From contig JADLAT010000022.1 of assembly GCA_020848095.1 (NCBI GenBank), positions 1 to 64,000 on the forward strand: DNA of 64,000 nucleotides. Direction: 5' to 3'. The DNA is from Alphaproteobacteria bacterium (GTDB taxonomy: Bacteria > Pseudomonadota > Alphaproteobacteria > Micavibrionales > Micavibrionaceae). Positions within the stretch are counted from its first letter, which is position 1. Each line of letters starts with the position of its first letter. Shown here piece after piece: positions 26,536 through 35,703 of the stretch. The position numbers and the translations under genes were made by a program. The notes under the pieces were generated by a model, which saw only the letters and a list, made by a program, of their open reading frames with translations, was not told the DNA's origin and ran no database searches.

Positions 26536-27135
26536 CTAACTATCATCGCCGGACAACCTGCTCTTCCAATCTTTCAGCGCAGCAAACGGATTACGGAGCG
26601 TATCGGGCACCTCTTGGGCAACCGGCTTATCCTTAGCCTCAAAAACCGCGCCCTCAACATGGGGATAAGGATCCAGCGCAAGCGATAAATAGTGTGTCAC
26701 CAACTCGCCGAGATCTATTTTACCGGCAATTATCGGCTCCGGATCTTCTTTTTCGCTGAGAATCGGCACCTCGCCCTGATTTTTCTGGCTTAAACGCTCC
26801 TGACGCAAGCGGGCGATAGAAACCGCAGCATCCGGGTCGGCGTACCACGCCTCAAAATTTTCGGTAATATGGCAGGGCACAGGCTCCAGCGTCACAACGC
26901 AGCTTTGAATTACATCCGCTTCAAAATGGCCTTTCACATGATAGGCAATCTCGCCGGAACGCTTGGCTATAACGACATCAGCCTTTAAATTTTCAATCGA
27001 AACCAGCCCTAAACGCTGCGCCATATTACGCCGCGCCACTTCATCCGGGGAAATGCTCAAAGCCTGCCGGTTTCCCTCGAACGATTCGATTTCAAAAAAA
27101 TATGACCAGTCCGTCTCTGAAATCACGTTGCTCAT
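26536..27135 (-). CDS. YceD/DUF177-family protein
   Basis: Conserved small protein, 199 residues, of the DUF177 (YceD) family, linked to 23S rRNA accumulation in other bacteria and usually encoded just before rpmF. Visible family features are the central VIQSCVVTLEPVPCHI, where the family often has a CxxC-type pair, and the DLGELVTHYLSLALDPYPH segment, followed by a charged C-terminus with NPFAALKDWKSRL. It begins seven bases after the bc1-chaperone gene, so the two are translated close together. The ATG at 27135 has AGGA directly before it; a GTG at 27126 with better spacing is an alternative start. Confidence 0.88.
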   Translation of the reverse strand: MSNVISETDWSYFFEIESFEGNRQALSISPDEVARRNMAQRLGLVSIENLKADVVIAKRSGEIAYHVKGHFEADVIQSCVVTLEPVPCHITENFEAWYADPDAAVSIARLRQERLSQKNQGEVPILSEKEDPEPIIAGKIDLGELVTHYLSLALDPYPHVEGAVFEAKDKPVAQEVPDTLRNPFAALKDWKSRLSGDDS

Positions 27136-27141
27136 TCCTGT

Positions 27142-27699
27142 TTAGCCCTTCATCTGCATAGCAGGATCAATAAAAACAACCTGCCCGCCCGTAATAAGAG
27201 CCAACGCCTGCTCACGCAGCCCCGCCGCAGAGTTTTGCATATAAGCGGCCATTTTTTCAAGCCCCTTCGCGGGCACCTCCTCCAGCGTCCCATAAAGATT
27301 TTTTCTCAACGCCTGAGGCAAACTATCTTCAGGCACGCCCGCTTCCGATGCCCCTTCATACGCATGCATACGCCCATTAAAGGCTTTCATCATACGGCGC
27401 ATATGCTTGGGAACGCCCATATCCCCGATCCCCATCTCGCGCAATGTCTGATCCATATCGGCGAAGATCACGTCAAAAAGCGCCTGATTAAAAAGCGAAG
27501 CCGCATCTCCGCCCTCAATAACCAACCGGTCAATCACCAGAAAAACATGTACGAGCAGCAAATCGAATCGCCCGTCAAAACTATCCGGAACCCCGTACTG
27601 CGTGTAAAAAACAGGATTACGGATATGCTTCAAAACATCGGCATAGATGTTTTTCGCCGCGCGCCCATAGGGATTTTTTGATTTCAGAAGCCCAAGCAT
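27142..27699 (-). CDS. Ubiquinol-cytochrome c chaperone family protein (CBP3-like)
   Basis: Member of the family of mitochondrial CBP3/UQCC1, which helps assemble cytochrome b of the bc1 complex. The 185 residues show NPVFYTQYGVPDSFDGRFDLLLVHVFLVI, the MDQTLREMGIGDMGVPKHMRRMMKAFNGR segment and a helical C-terminus, which are the family hallmarks. The gene lies divergent to bamE and just before yceD-rpmF-plsX-fabH, a layout typical of alphaproteobacteria and consistent with a respiratory bc1 complex in this organism. AGAGAAAAG precedes the ATG. Confidence 0.9.
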   Translation of the reverse strand: MLGLLKSKNPYGRAAKNIYADVLKHIRNPVFYTQYGVPDSFDGRFDLLLVHVFLVIDRLVIEGGDAASLFNQALFDVIFADMDQTLREMGIGDMGVPKHMRRMMKAFNGRMHAYEGASEAGVPEDSLPQALRKNLYGTLEEVPAKGLEKMAAYMQNSAAGLREQALALITGGQVVFIDPAMQMKG

Positions 27700-27774
27700 T
27701 GCTTTTCTCTTTTATCTCGAAGTAAACACGGTAGAGTAGAAAAAACTTGATACAGCAATTACAGGCACAAATCC

Positions 27775-28239
27775 ATGACTGCTCGAAACAGAACGCTTTT
27801 TTCAAATAAACTTATTCTGATTGCCGGCTGCACCGCCACGCTTATGAGCGCAGCCTGCAGCCCCACAATCGCCCAGCGCGGCAACATGCTGGAAAATTAT
27901 CAGCTCGCAGAGGTTAAACCCGGAGAAAGTGGCCGCTCGGACGTGCTGCGCGCGCTCGGCTCTCCCACCACACAAAGCACCTTCGACAAAGGGGTCTGGT
28001 ACTACATCGGCCAGGAAACTGAAAAACGCGGCATCCTTGACCCTAAAGTCACGAAGGAGCGCATTTTTCAGGTCGCCTTTTCCGAAGACGGCATTTTAGA
28101 ATCCATTCAGGAAATTGACCGCGACCGGATCAACGTTCCCTATGTCCGGACAAAAACACCAACACATGGCAATGAAACCACAATCATGCAGCAATTCCTT
28201 GGAAATCTCGGCAAGTTCAACCCGCAGACGGAAAAATAA
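27775..28239 (+). CDS. bamE: Outer membrane assembly lipoprotein BamE
   Basis: Lipoprotein of the BAM complex that folds outer-membrane barrels. The 154-residue precursor has a lipoprotein signal ending LMSAAC (Cys at about residue 28), then the SmpA/OmlA domain: LAEVKPGESGRSDVLRALGSPTTQSTFDKGVWYYIGQ, with the conserved GxS..V...LG.P. The C-terminal tail is long and polar. It is transcribed away from the bc1-chaperone gene and ends at a bidirectional terminator facing hppA. Confidence 0.92.
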   Translation: MTARNRTLFSNKLILIAGCTATLMSAACSPTIAQRGNMLENYQLAEVKPGESGRSDVLRALGSPTTQSTFDKGVWYYIGQETEKRGILDPKVTKERIFQVAFSEDGILESIQEIDRDRINVPYVRTKTPTHGNETTIMQQFLGNLGKFNPQTEK

Positions 28240-28267
28240 CGCCGCAACCATTGCGCGCCCATAAAAA

Positions 28268-28298
28268 AAACCCCGTAAAATCTACGGGGCTTTTTATT
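28268..28298 (+). terminator. Bidirectional terminator between bamE and hppA
   Basis: CCCCGTA (28271-28277) and TACGGGG (28283-28289), a 7-bp GC-rich stem with a 5-base loop, has an A run before it and CTTTTTATT after it, so it can work for both convergent genes. Confidence 0.85.
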
Positions 28299-28320
28299 AT
28301 AAGCGATACAAAACGCCTGG

Positions 28321-30456
28321 CTATGCACCAACCATGAACTTGGCCACAATCGCCACCAGCAAAATCGCAACGATATTGGCAATCTTGATCAAGGGGTTAA
28401 CCGCCGGGCCGGCAGTATCCTTATACGGGTCCCCTACGGTGTCACCCGTAACGGCAGCCTTATGCGCCTCAGAACCTTTACCACCGTGATGCCCTTCTTC
28501 AATCAGCTTCTTGGCATTATCCCACGCCCCGCCGCCGGAAGTCATGGAGATCGCGACAAACAGCCCCGTCACAATCGTCCCCAGCAACATAGCGCCAAGA
28601 CATTGAAATGCCGGGACCATATCGCCAGTAACGGCATAGACCACGAAGAACAGCACTACAGGCGCCAAAACCGGAAGCAGCGAGGGCAAAATCATCTCAC
28701 TGATCGCCGCCTTGGTCAGAATATCCACCGCCTTGCCGTATTCCGGCTTGGAGGAGCCATCCATAATCCCCGGAATCTCCCGGAACTGTCTGCGCACCTC
28801 AACCACAACGGAAGCGGCTGCACGCCCTACCGCCGTCATCGACATCGCGCTGAACAGATAAGGCAGCAGCCCCCCGATAAACAGCCCGATCACAACAAAC
28901 GGGTCCTGCAACGGAAAAGTAATATCTGCAAATTGCGGCAGATAATGCTTGATCTCCTCGGTATAGCCCGCAAAAAGCACCAGCGCGGCAAGCCCCGCCG
29001 AGCCAATGGCATAGCCCTTTGTCACAGCCTTTGTGGTGTTCCCAACGGCATCCAGCGCATCGGTCGTCACGCGGACATCATCGGGCAGCCCCGCCATCTC
29101 GGCAATCCCCCCGGCGTTGTCAGTAACCGGCCCATAAGCATCCAGCGCCACAACCATTCCGGCCAGCGAAAGCATCGCGGTCGCCGCCATGGCAATACCG
29201 TAGAGCCCGGCCAGATCATAAGAGAGATAAATCCCTCCGCAAATCACCAGCACTGGCACAGCCGTCGATTCCAGAGAAATCGCCAACCCCTGAATGACAT
29301 TCGTGCCATGCCCGGTCTCCGAGGCCTTGGCAATCGACTTAACCGGGCGGTATGACGTAGACGTATAATATTCAGTGATCCAGATGATCAGCCCCGTGAC
29401 ACCAAGCCCCGTCAAAATACAAAGGAACAGATCACTCATCGACACCGATCCACGCCCGCCTGCCAGTGGTATCACCTGCTCCATATCCATATTGAACATG
29501 GCTATACCCACAAAAACAGCAGATAGAATCGCACTCGCAAGGAAACCCTTATAAAGAGCGTTCATGATGTTGCCGGTTTTTCCAAGACGCACAAAAAACG
29601 TTCCTATGATGGAGGCAATTATACACAGCCCCCCAATCAACAGCGGCAGAATCATCATCTGCTCGACCGCTGCGGGCGCAAAAGTACTAAAGGCGATCAA
29701 CATGGTCGCCACCACCGTCACGGCATACGTTTCAAACAGATCGGCGGCCATACCGGCACAATCTCCGACATTGTCACCGACATTATCAGCAATCACAGCG
29801 GCATTGCGTGGGTCATCCTCCGGGATTCCAGCCTCGACCTTACCAACCAGATCCGCGCCCACATCGGCGCCCTTGGTAAATATGCCGCCGCCAAGACGTG
29901 CAAAAATAGAAATCAGAGAGGCCCCAAAACCAAGAGCGATCAAACCCTCCAGAATTTTCCGCAACACGGGGATGCGCTCCTCCCCAATGGCCCCTTGCAA
30001 ATTAAAATGATATTGCAAGGCGATGTAATACCCGGCAACCCCCAAAAGCCCAAGCCCGACAACCAGCATCCCGGTCACCGCGCCCGACTTGAAGGCAACC
30101 CCCAGAGCCTTCTCCAGCCCCACCGTGGCGGCCTGCGCCGTGCGCACATTCGCCCGCACAGAGACATTCATGCCGTTATACCCGGCCAGACCGGAAAGCA
30201 CCGCACCAATCACAAAACCAATCGCCACATGCGCCCCTAAAAGCGCGAACAGAATAACGGCAACCACAACGCCCACAAAAGCAATGGTCGTATATTGACG
30301 CTTCAGATACGCACCCGCGCCCTCTTGAATGGCGGCTGCAATTTCCTGCATCTTCGCCGAGCCCGTACCACAGGCCATAATTTGATAAGCCGCCACCGCG
30401 CTGTAAACCAGCGCCAAGAGGCCGCAGCCCATTATGATCAGAAAGGTTGATGTCAT
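28321..30456 (-). CDS. hppA: Membrane-bound proton-translocating pyrophosphatase, K+-independent type
   Basis: Hydrolyses pyrophosphate and pumps protons out of the cytoplasm. From the ATG at 30456 the protein has 711 residues with about 15-16 membrane segments. The PPi site [11 protein letters not shown] and the acidic [18 protein letters not shown] are intact, and the second acidic motif is near the C-terminus ([20 protein letters not shown]). The segment [10 protein letters not shown] has Lys and Thr where K+-dependent enzymes have Ala and Gly/Ala, which marks the K+-independent H+ class. AGGAAAC precedes this ATG; the frame extends to 30558, but that region contains a good promoter (30544-30571), so those residues are not translated. 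Confidence 0.96.
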   Translation of the reverse strand: MTSTFLIIMGCGLLALVYSAVAAYQIMACGTGSAKMQEIAAAIQEGAGAYLKRQYTTIAFVGVVVAVILFALLGAHVAIGFVIGAVLSGLAGYNGMNVSVRANVRTAQAATVGLEKALGVAFKSGAVTGMLVVGLGLLGVAGYYIALQYHFNLQGAIGEERIPVLRKILEGLIALGFGASLISIFARLGGGIFTKGADVGADLVGKVEAGIPEDDPRNAAVIADNVGDNVGDCAGMAADLFETYAVTVVATMLIAFSTFAPAAVEQMMILPLLIGGLCIIASIIGTFFVRLGKTGNIMNALYKGFLASAILSAVFVGIAMFNMDMEQVIPLAGGRGSVSMSDLFLCILTGLGVTGLIIWITEYYTSTSYRPVKSIAKASETGHGTNVIQGLAISLESTAVPVLVICGGIYLSYDLAGLYGIAMAATAMLSLAGMVVALDAYGPVTDNAGGIAEMAGLPDDVRVTTDALDAVGNTTKAVTKGYAIGSAGLAALVLFAGYTEEIKHYLPQFADITFPLQDPFVVIGLFIGGLLPYLFSAMSMTAVGRAAASVVVEVRRQFREIPGIMDGSSKPEYGKAVDILTKAAISEMILPSLLPVLAPVVLFFVVYAVTGDMVPAFQCLGAMLLGTIVTGLFVAISMTSGGGAWDNAKKLIEEGHHGGKGSEAHKAAVTGDTVGDPYKDTAGPAVNPLIKIANIVAILLVAIVAKFMVGA

Positions 30457-30543
30457 GTTTCCTGCCTCAATCTTTATATTGTTATAATATTTCTTAATTT
30501 CGCCGGGAACATTACTGAAAATATTCCATCTCAGGCAAAAGCA

Positions 30544-30571
30544 ATAATAAACTTTCAAGAGAGTGCGTCAA
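30544..30571 (-). promoter_or_regulatory. Sigma-70-type promoter of hppA
   Basis: Minus-strand TTGACG (30566-30571), 16-base spacer, TATTAT (30544-30549); five of six consensus bases in each box. Transcription would start about 80 bases before the hppA ATG. Confidence 0.5.
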
Positions 30572-30649
30572 ACGCTTTATATCGCCCTAAAACATTCCAT
30601 ACCGGCAAACAAGCAGACAGCCCGCATAAAGACTTAAAAAACAGCATAA

Positions 30650-30673
30650 AAAAAACCCGGCCAAAAAGCCGGG
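30650..30673 (-). terminator. Rho-independent terminator of fliL
   Basis: Minus-strand stem CCCGGC / GCCGGG (30668-30673 and 30656-30661) with a 6-base loop and a following T run (A run at 30648-30655 on the plus strand), 63 bases after the fliL stop. Confidence 0.8.
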
Positions 30674-30735
30674 GAAGTTTTCCTGATGCATCAAGAGGGA
30701 TCCACATCAGGCGTTAAATCAAATATCGTACAAAA

Positions 30736-31242
30736 TTATATGGGGCGTTGTTCCACCACCTGCAGCAGCACATCACTAAAATTCTCCTCGCCCAGCACCG
30801 TAGCACTGACACGGCTCAGCTTGCCCTTAATATACCCCACCTGCAACACGCCCCCCTTAACGGCAGCATGCTTGTTCAATAAACCGTACATTTCCTGAAT
30901 ATAGGCGTCCTTAAGGCGCGGGATCAAAGCCTCAACCTCTGATTTTGAAGCGGCATCGGGAACCTCAAGCGCAATCACAAGGCTTATGATCTGGCTGATC
31001 CCATCACCATCAACAATCGGGAGCACCAAAGGGTCAAGCTTCACAAATTCGATCTTTTCTCCATGACCGCCCTTCTTGGCATGCTTTTCCTTTTTCCCAT
31101 GATCATCTTTCTCATGTCCCGCCTGCGCCGCAGCCGTAGCATCCGTCGCGGCTTCCGCCGGTTTTTGAAAATAAAAATATCCTCCGGCACCGCCCCCCCC
31201 CAGCACCAGCAAAGCCCCTGCGGCTATCATAATTTTTTTCAT
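30736..31242 (-). CDS. fliL: Flagellar basal body-associated protein FliL
   Basis: Single-pass protein that associates with the stator around the flagellar motor. From the ATG at 31242 it has 168 residues: a membrane segment at about 4-22 (IMIAAGALLVLGGGGAGGYFYF), a His/Lys-rich linker (HEKDDHGKKEKHAKKGGHGEK), and the FliL domain with FVKLDPLVLPIVDGDG, LVIALEVPD, LIPRLKDAYIQEMYGLL and a C-terminal ADVLLQ-like segment (FSDVLLQVVEQ). It is alone, without fliM or fliN. A CtrA-like sequence lies 64-78 bases upstream. Longer frames to 31299 lack homology. The FliL call is fairly safe given motAB in the window. Confidence 0.83.
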   Translation of the reverse strand: MKKIMIAAGALLVLGGGGAGGYFYFQKPAEAATDATAAAQAGHEKDDHGKKEKHAKKGGHGEKIEFVKLDPLVLPIVDGDGISQIISLVIALEVPDAASKSEVEALIPRLKDAYIQEMYGLLNKHAAVKGGVLQVGYIKGKLSRVSATVLGEENFSDVLLQVVEQRPI

Positions 31243-31305
31243 ATGGCTTTCGCTCTTGATTTTTAGTTGTTTCAGAACCCAGAATTTATGGTAACACATG
31301 AACCT

Positions 31306-31320
31306 TTAAGGGATCGTTAC
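31306..31320 (-). promoter_or_regulatory. CtrA-like site upstream of fliL
   Basis: TTAA-N7-TTAC, one mismatch from the alphaproteobacterial CtrA consensus TTAA-N7-TTAA, 64-78 bases before the fliL ATG. A similar site precedes motA. Inference from motif only. Confidence 0.3.
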
Positions 31321-31375
31321 TGCGGAGCAATATTTTTCGTATTAAAAACGCAGAAAAACACGCGTAAAAAGGCGC

Positions 31376-31861
31376 TTACGCCTGATGAAAGACCTTGGCG
31401 ATACTATCCAGCACACCGTTAACAAGGGCAACTTCACCCCGCTCGTAAAAGGCATGCGCAACATTCAAATAGTCATTAATTATTATGGGGCTATCAACCT
31501 CCCCAATCAGCAGTTCAAAAGCGCCGCAAGTCAGCATCGCCTTCAATAACGGCTCAACCCCCCGATCGGCGGCGTCGCGCCGCAAATTGGCATCAACAAT
31601 AGCCTCAAGCTCCTGCGCGCGTTCATCAACGCCATAAAGAATTTTCTTTAACAAGGCACCATCGGGTGGAACCAAAGCCTCACCATCAACAACCATGTCA
31701 CTGCGATAATGCAGATACTCATCGTAAACAGCGCGAATAGGCTGTTTATTCTGCCAGACCTGATAAAGGGCCTGCACCGCGCAAAGCCGCGCCGATAGTG
31801 CACTGACCTTACGCGAAGATTGCCGCACAGGGGTCTCCTGCTTGTTTTCATCATTACTCAT
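31376..31861 (-). CDS. nusB: Transcription antitermination factor NusB
   Basis: RNA-binding factor of rRNA antitermination, partner of NusE (S10). From the ATG at 31861 it has 161 residues: SARLCAVQALYQVWQNKQ at the N-terminus, LLKAMLTCGAFELL, and the C-terminal IIINDYLNVAHAFYERGEVALVNGVLDSIAK, all typical of NusB. The first codon overlaps the end of ribH by eight bases (31854-31861), so translation is coupled. It ends the rpiB-to-nusB operon. The frame upstream to 31990 is only the shadow of ribH. Confidence 0.95.
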   Translation of the reverse strand: MSNDENKQETPVRQSSRKVSALSARLCAVQALYQVWQNKQPIRAVYDEYLHYRSDMVVDGEALVPPDGALLKKILYGVDERAQELEAIVDANLRRDAADRGVEPLLKAMLTCGAFELLIGEVDSPIIINDYLNVAHAFYERGEVALVNGVLDSIAKVFHQA

Positions 31862-32297
31862 GAAGCGCCGCCTGTCTCTGAATTTCATAAAGGCGAAGTG
31901 CCGCCAGAGCCGCATCCCGCCCCTTGTTTTTACGGGCCGGATCGGCACGGTGCAACGCCTGCGCCTCATTCTCACAGGTAATAATCCCATTGCCGATACA
32001 CAACCTGTCCCGCAGCCCCAGATCCATCAGCGCGCGGGCGCTTTCTCCGGCCACAATATCGTAATGCGAGGTTTCTCCGCGAATAACGCACCCCAGAGCC
32101 ACAAAGGCATCATAACGTCCACATCCTGCGGAAAAACGAATCGCGGCGGGAATTTCCAGCGCGCCCGGCACATCCAGCACGTCATATGACACTCCGGCAG
32201 CTTCCAGAGCCGCCACGGCGCCCGCCTTGAGATGATCGGCAATATGATCGTAAAAACGAGCTTCAACAATCAGGATATGGGGCAAGGCTACAGTCAT
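31854..32297 (-). CDS. ribH: 6,7-dimethyl-8-ribityllumazine synthase
   Basis: Penultimate step of riboflavin synthesis, joining the pyrimidine and dihydroxybutanone phosphate. The 147 residues include ILIVEARFYDHIADHL, DVPGALEIPAAI (substrate site), ALGCVIRGETSHYDIVA with the catalytic His, and IGNGIITCENEAQA, where the family has NGILT. It lies 40 bases after ribBA. Confidence 0.95.
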   Translation of the reverse strand: MTVALPHILIVEARFYDHIADHLKAGAVAALEAAGVSYDVLDVPGALEIPAAIRFSAGCGRYDAFVALGCVIRGETSHYDIVAGESARALMDLGLRDRLCIGNGIITCENEAQALHRADPARKNKGRDAALAALRLYEIQRQAALHE

Positions 32298-32337
32298 TTT
32301 TCAATTTTTCCGGGAAAAGCTTCGGAGATTACACACT

Positions 32338-33459
32338 TCAGGCGCTCAAAGGTCTGTGTCCGTCTATATACAGGCCATAGCCCTCAAGGCCAACCACATT
32401 CTTGGGGTGATCGGATAAAAGAATCATATTCTTAATACCAAGATCCAGCAAAATTTGCGCGCCTATCCCATAGTTTTTAAGCGTAGCCGCCGGTTTTGCC
32501 TCTTGCCCCTGCAAACGCGCGGAAAGCGAATTTGGCATACTGTCGCGCAAAATCACAATTGCGCCACAACCGGCCTGCCCGATAATCTCCATTGCTTTGT
32601 GAAGCGCGGAATCGGCGCGCCCGCCCAAGATATCAGTAATAAAATCAACAGCATGCATCCGCACCAAAACCGGATGCGCCGCCCCAGCCACATCCCCCTT
32701 AACCAGCGCCACATGCTCGGCATATTCCAGCGTATTGGCATAAACATACAGCTTGAAATCACCACCGAAACGGCTTGAAAAGCCATCCTCATAAATACGC
32801 CGGACCAGCGTTTCCTTACGGCGTCTATGGTTTATCAAATTTTCAATCGTGCCGATTTTCAACCCGTGATACTGCGAAAACCCGACAAGATCTGGCAAGC
32901 GCGCCATCGTACCATCATCATTCATGATTTCACAAATCACGCCTGCGCCCGAAAATCCGGCCATTTTAGCAAGGTCCACTGCGGCCTCCGTGTGCCCCGC
33001 CCGCACCAGAACACCGCCATCGCGCGCGAGAAGCGGAAAAACATGACCCGGCGTCGCTATGTCATCACGGGTCATTTTCGGGTCAATCGCGGTGCGTATG
33101 GTATGCGCACGATCCGCCGCAGAAATCCCTGTGGTCACACCTTCTCGCGCCTCGATAGAAACCGTAAAGGCTGTCCGGTGATGCGTGTTATCGCCGCGCC
33201 CCATAAGCGAAAGACCGAGACGCTCCACCATGCCCCGCTCCATCGGCAGGCAAATAAGCCCACGCCCTTCTTTGGCCATAAAGTTTATATTCTCCGCCGT
33301 GGCCATTTCCGCTGCGATAATCAAATCGCCTTCATTTTCGCGGTCCTCATCATCAATCAGGATCACTGGCTTTCCGGATTTTATATCAAGAATAAGCTCC
33401 TCAACATCGCTCAAAGCCTTCTGAAAATCGCTATTATACCGCTTCGGTAAAGCATCCAT
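32338..33459 (-). CDS. ribBA: 3,4-dihydroxy-2-butanone 4-phosphate synthase with degenerate GTP cyclohydrolase II domain
   Basis: Forms dihydroxybutanone phosphate from ribulose-5-phosphate for riboflavin. The N-terminal RibB domain (about residues 15-215) is complete: [50 protein letters not shown] and [11 protein letters not shown]. The C-terminal half has the GTP cyclohydrolase II fold at the sequence level ([17 protein letters not shown]) but the three zinc-binding cysteines and the QEGRGIGL catalytic stretch are missing, so it should not hydrolyse GTP. Such proteins are known in alphaproteobacteria and need a separate ribA, which is not in this window. The ATG overlaps the ribE stop codon by one base. 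Confidence 0.93.
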   Translation of the reverse strand: MDALPKRYNSDFQKALSDVEELILDIKSGKPVILIDDEDRENEGDLIIAAEMATAENINFMAKEGRGLICLPMERGMVERLGLSLMGRGDNTHHRTAFTVSIEAREGVTTGISAADRAHTIRTAIDPKMTRDDIATPGHVFPLLARDGGVLVRAGHTEAAVDLAKMAGFSGAGVICEIMNDDGTMARLPDLVGFSQYHGLKIGTIENLINHRRRKETLVRRIYEDGFSSRFGGDFKLYVYANTLEYAEHVALVKGDVAGAAHPVLVRMHAVDFITDILGGRADSALHKAMEIIGQAGCGAIVILRDSMPNSLSARLQGQEAKPAATLKNYGIGAQILLDLGIKNMILLSDHPKNVVGLEGYGLYIDGHRPLSA

Positions 33460-34046
33460 TACCCGGCCTCCATCATGCGCGCCACATATCTGGCCAGCAT
33501 ATCCACTTCCATATGCAAAAAATCACCCGGTTTCTTCAGGCCAAAAACCGTATTCTCAGCTGTATGCGGAATAATATTAACCTCAAAATAATCCCGCCCC
33601 ACCGCATTCACAGTCAAAGAAACGCCATCAAGACAAACCGACCCCTTAGCCGCAATATAGCGCATAAGTACAGAAGGCGGCGCGAACCTAAAGCGGTGAC
33701 TTGCACCATCCGGCACAATTTCCAGAATTTCAGCCAGACCATCAACATGCCCCGACACAATATGGCCGCCCATCTCATCGCCCAGCTTCAAGGACGGCTC
33801 CAGATTGATTTTCGTGCCGGCGGACCATTGCCCGATCTGTGTTTTAGAAAGCGTTTCAGCAGAAATATCGACGGCAAAATCATGCGCCCCCTTCTCCACA
33901 ATACTTAAACAACATCCGGAGCAACAGATCGAAGCCCCAATCGCCGTTTTGCTAAGATCCAGAGCAGTTTCTATACGAACGCGCAAATCTGCGTTTTTCT
34001 CAACGCTGCGCACAATGCCTATATCCTGAACAATCCCTGTAAACAT
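33459..34046 (-). CDS. ribE: Riboflavin synthase (alpha subunit)
   Basis: Dismutates two lumazine molecules to riboflavin. From the ATG at 34046 (195 residues) it starts with the signature MFTGIVQDIG and shows the two similar beta-barrel halves: SICCSGCCLSIV and GGHIVSGHVDG in the first, SVCLDGVSLTVNAV and VNIIPHTAENTVFG in the second. It is 10 bases downstream of ribD and its stop overlaps the ribBA start. Residues before the MFTGIV start (frame to 34094) belong to the ribD overlap. Confidence 0.95.
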   Translation of the reverse strand: MFTGIVQDIGIVRSVEKNADLRVRIETALDLSKTAIGASICCSGCCLSIVEKGAHDFAVDISAETLSKTQIGQWSAGTKINLEPSLKLGDEMGGHIVSGHVDGLAEILEIVPDGASHRFRFAPPSVLMRYIAAKGSVCLDGVSLTVNAVGRDYFEVNIIPHTAENTVFGLKKPGDFLHMEVDMLARYVARMMEAG

Positions 34047-34056
34047 GAGGGGCAAT

Positions 34057-35130
34057 CTAGTCTGCCGCGCCATAGATTTCCAGTAAATCCTCACCCAGAA
34101 CCCTTGTTTTTTTCAGTTTCATCCCATAGACCTCAATATCCGTGTCCGGAAAGGCCGCAACACCGCCCGGCCCCAATTTAACCGGCGCATAAATCAACTG
34201 GCACTCATCCACCAGCCCGGCTTCTAAAAAGGACTGCGCCACGCGCGCACCACCCTCGACCAAAAGACGCGTCACGCCCCTTTCCGTCAGCAAAGCCAAA
34301 ACTTTTTCCAGATTTCGCGGATTCTCCCGGATCAGCGTGCAGCCTGCCGCTTTTAAATCCACAGTTTTATCCACATCATCGACATCATGAATAATAAAAA
34401 CAGGCGCATCTGCGATGCTCTGAACCAGATTGCTTCCCATAGGGATTTCAAGGGCTGCATCCAAAATGACACGGGGCATGACATGAAGATGCCCTTTCAC
34501 TCGACTTATCAGAACGGGGTTATCCACAAGAGCGGTCCCAATACCAATAAGTATAGCATCGTGCTGAGATCGTAGAAATTGCGTATAGCGCCCGGCCAGC
34601 GCACCTGAAATCTGAGTGCGAGATCCTTCTCGAACTGCTATTTTCTTATCGGCGGAGAGTGCCAGCTTCAGGGTCACAAAGGGCCTGTTACGGGTCACCT
34701 TAAAAATAAACCCCTTATTCAAATTCAGGGCCTCTTCTTCTAAAACCCCGCAAAGCACCTCAATACCGGCATTTTCAAGCATCTGCACACCCCGGCCACT
34801 TACGCGCGGGTCGGGGTCAATACAGGCGATAACCACCCGCTTGACACCTGCATCAATAAGGGCCAGAGCGCATGGGCCGGTTTTTCCCTGATGCGCGCAA
34901 GGCTCCAGACTCACATAAGCCGTTGCGCCCTTACTCGCGCCATCAGCCTGTTGCAACGCAAGTGCTTCGGCATGCGGCCGCCCGCCATCGGCGGTGTGGG
35001 CCACGGCCAGAATACAACCATCCTTTACAAGAACACACCCCACAGCCGGATTGGGCGCAACATGCCCCAGCCCACGGCGCGCCTGCCCCAGAGCAACGCG
35101 CATGTAATATTCATCTTCAGCAGAAAACAT
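34057..35130 (-). CDS. ribD: Bifunctional diaminohydroxyphosphoribosylaminopyrimidine deaminase / 5-amino-6-uracil reductase
   Basis: Second and third steps of the pyrimidine branch of riboflavin synthesis. The N-terminal zinc deaminase domain has PNPAVGCVLV, PHAEALAL and SLEPCAHQGKTGPC (His, Cys, Cys ligands); the reductase domain begins at about residue 150 with PFVTLKLALSADKKI and includes DAILIGIGTALVDNP and LLVEGGARVAQSFL. The ATG at 35130 (357 residues) is chosen because GGAGGAGGG lies seven bases before it; an ATG at 35166 adds 12 residues without support. It follows nrdR by 44 bases; I see no FMN riboswitch in that gap. Confidence 0.95.
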   Translation of the reverse strand: MFSAEDEYYMRVALGQARRGLGHVAPNPAVGCVLVKDGCILAVAHTADGGRPHAEALALQQADGASKGATAYVSLEPCAHQGKTGPCALALIDAGVKRVVIACIDPDPRVSGRGVQMLENAGIEVLCGVLEEEALNLNKGFIFKVTRNRPFVTLKLALSADKKIAVREGSRTQISGALAGRYTQFLRSQHDAILIGIGTALVDNPVLISRVKGHLHVMPRVILDAALEIPMGSNLVQSIADAPVFIIHDVDDVDKTVDLKAAGCTLIRENPRNLEKVLALLTERGVTRLLVEGGARVAQSFLEAGLVDECQLIYAPVKLGPGGVAAFPDTDIEVYGMKLKKTRVLGEDLLEIYGAAD

Positions 35131-35174
35131 GGATACGCCCTCCTCCCGAAGATGAACAATATTCATAAACGGTG

Positions 35175-35648
35175 TTATTTCTTCCGGCGCTTGACCTGAT
35201 GCGATTTAATGTCTTCCAGAAAATCATTAAAATCATCCGGCTCACGAAAATCTTTGTAAACGCTGGCGTAACGAATATAGCCAACGGTATCAAGGTCCAG
35301 CAAAGCCTTCATGACCGCTTCCCCGATTTTACCGGAGAGTATCTCATGCTCACCTTGCGTCTCTAGCTGGCGGACAATACCGTTAGCGGCCTTTTCAATA
35401 AGCTCAAGATCCACGGGTCTTTTCTGAAGAGCCACCTGCATCGACTTGATGATTTTATCCCGGTCAAAGGGCTGACGACGCCCTCCGGCCTTGACCACAG
35501 TCATCTCACGCAGCTGCACGCGCTCAAACGTCGTAAAACGATTGTCGCATTGCAAACAGTGCCGACGGCGGCGAATGGCGGAATTATCCTCCGTAGGCCG
35601 CGAATCCTTGACGGCTGTTTCTTCATTGCTGCAAAAAGGACAGCGCAT
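35175..35648 (-). CDS. nrdR: Transcriptional repressor NrdR
   Basis: Represses ribonucleotide reductase genes in response to dATP/ATP. The 157-residue protein has the N-terminal zinc ribbon [14 protein letters not shown] and the ATP-cone domain that begins [16 protein letters not shown]. It lies between glyA and ribD, its common position in alphaproteobacteria. AGGAG is 12 bases before the ATG. No nrd genes are in the window. Confidence 0.96.
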   Translation of the reverse strand: MRCPFCSNEETAVKDSRPTEDNSAIRRRRHCLQCDNRFTTFERVQLREMTVVKAGGRRQPFDRDKIIKSMQVALQKRPVDLELIEKAANGIVRQLETQGEHEILSGKIGEAVMKALLDLDTVGYIRYASVYKDFREPDDFNDFLEDIKSHQVKRRKK

Positions 35649-35703
35649 CTGCGTTACGGCTCCTGCCGGGTCTGGTTCCCCATATATGACCCTCTTTCTG
35701 GTT

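Noticed and set aside
35131..35174. FMN riboswitch before ribD
   Set aside because: Only 44 bases separate nrdR and ribD, far too few for the element, and no conserved core is seen.
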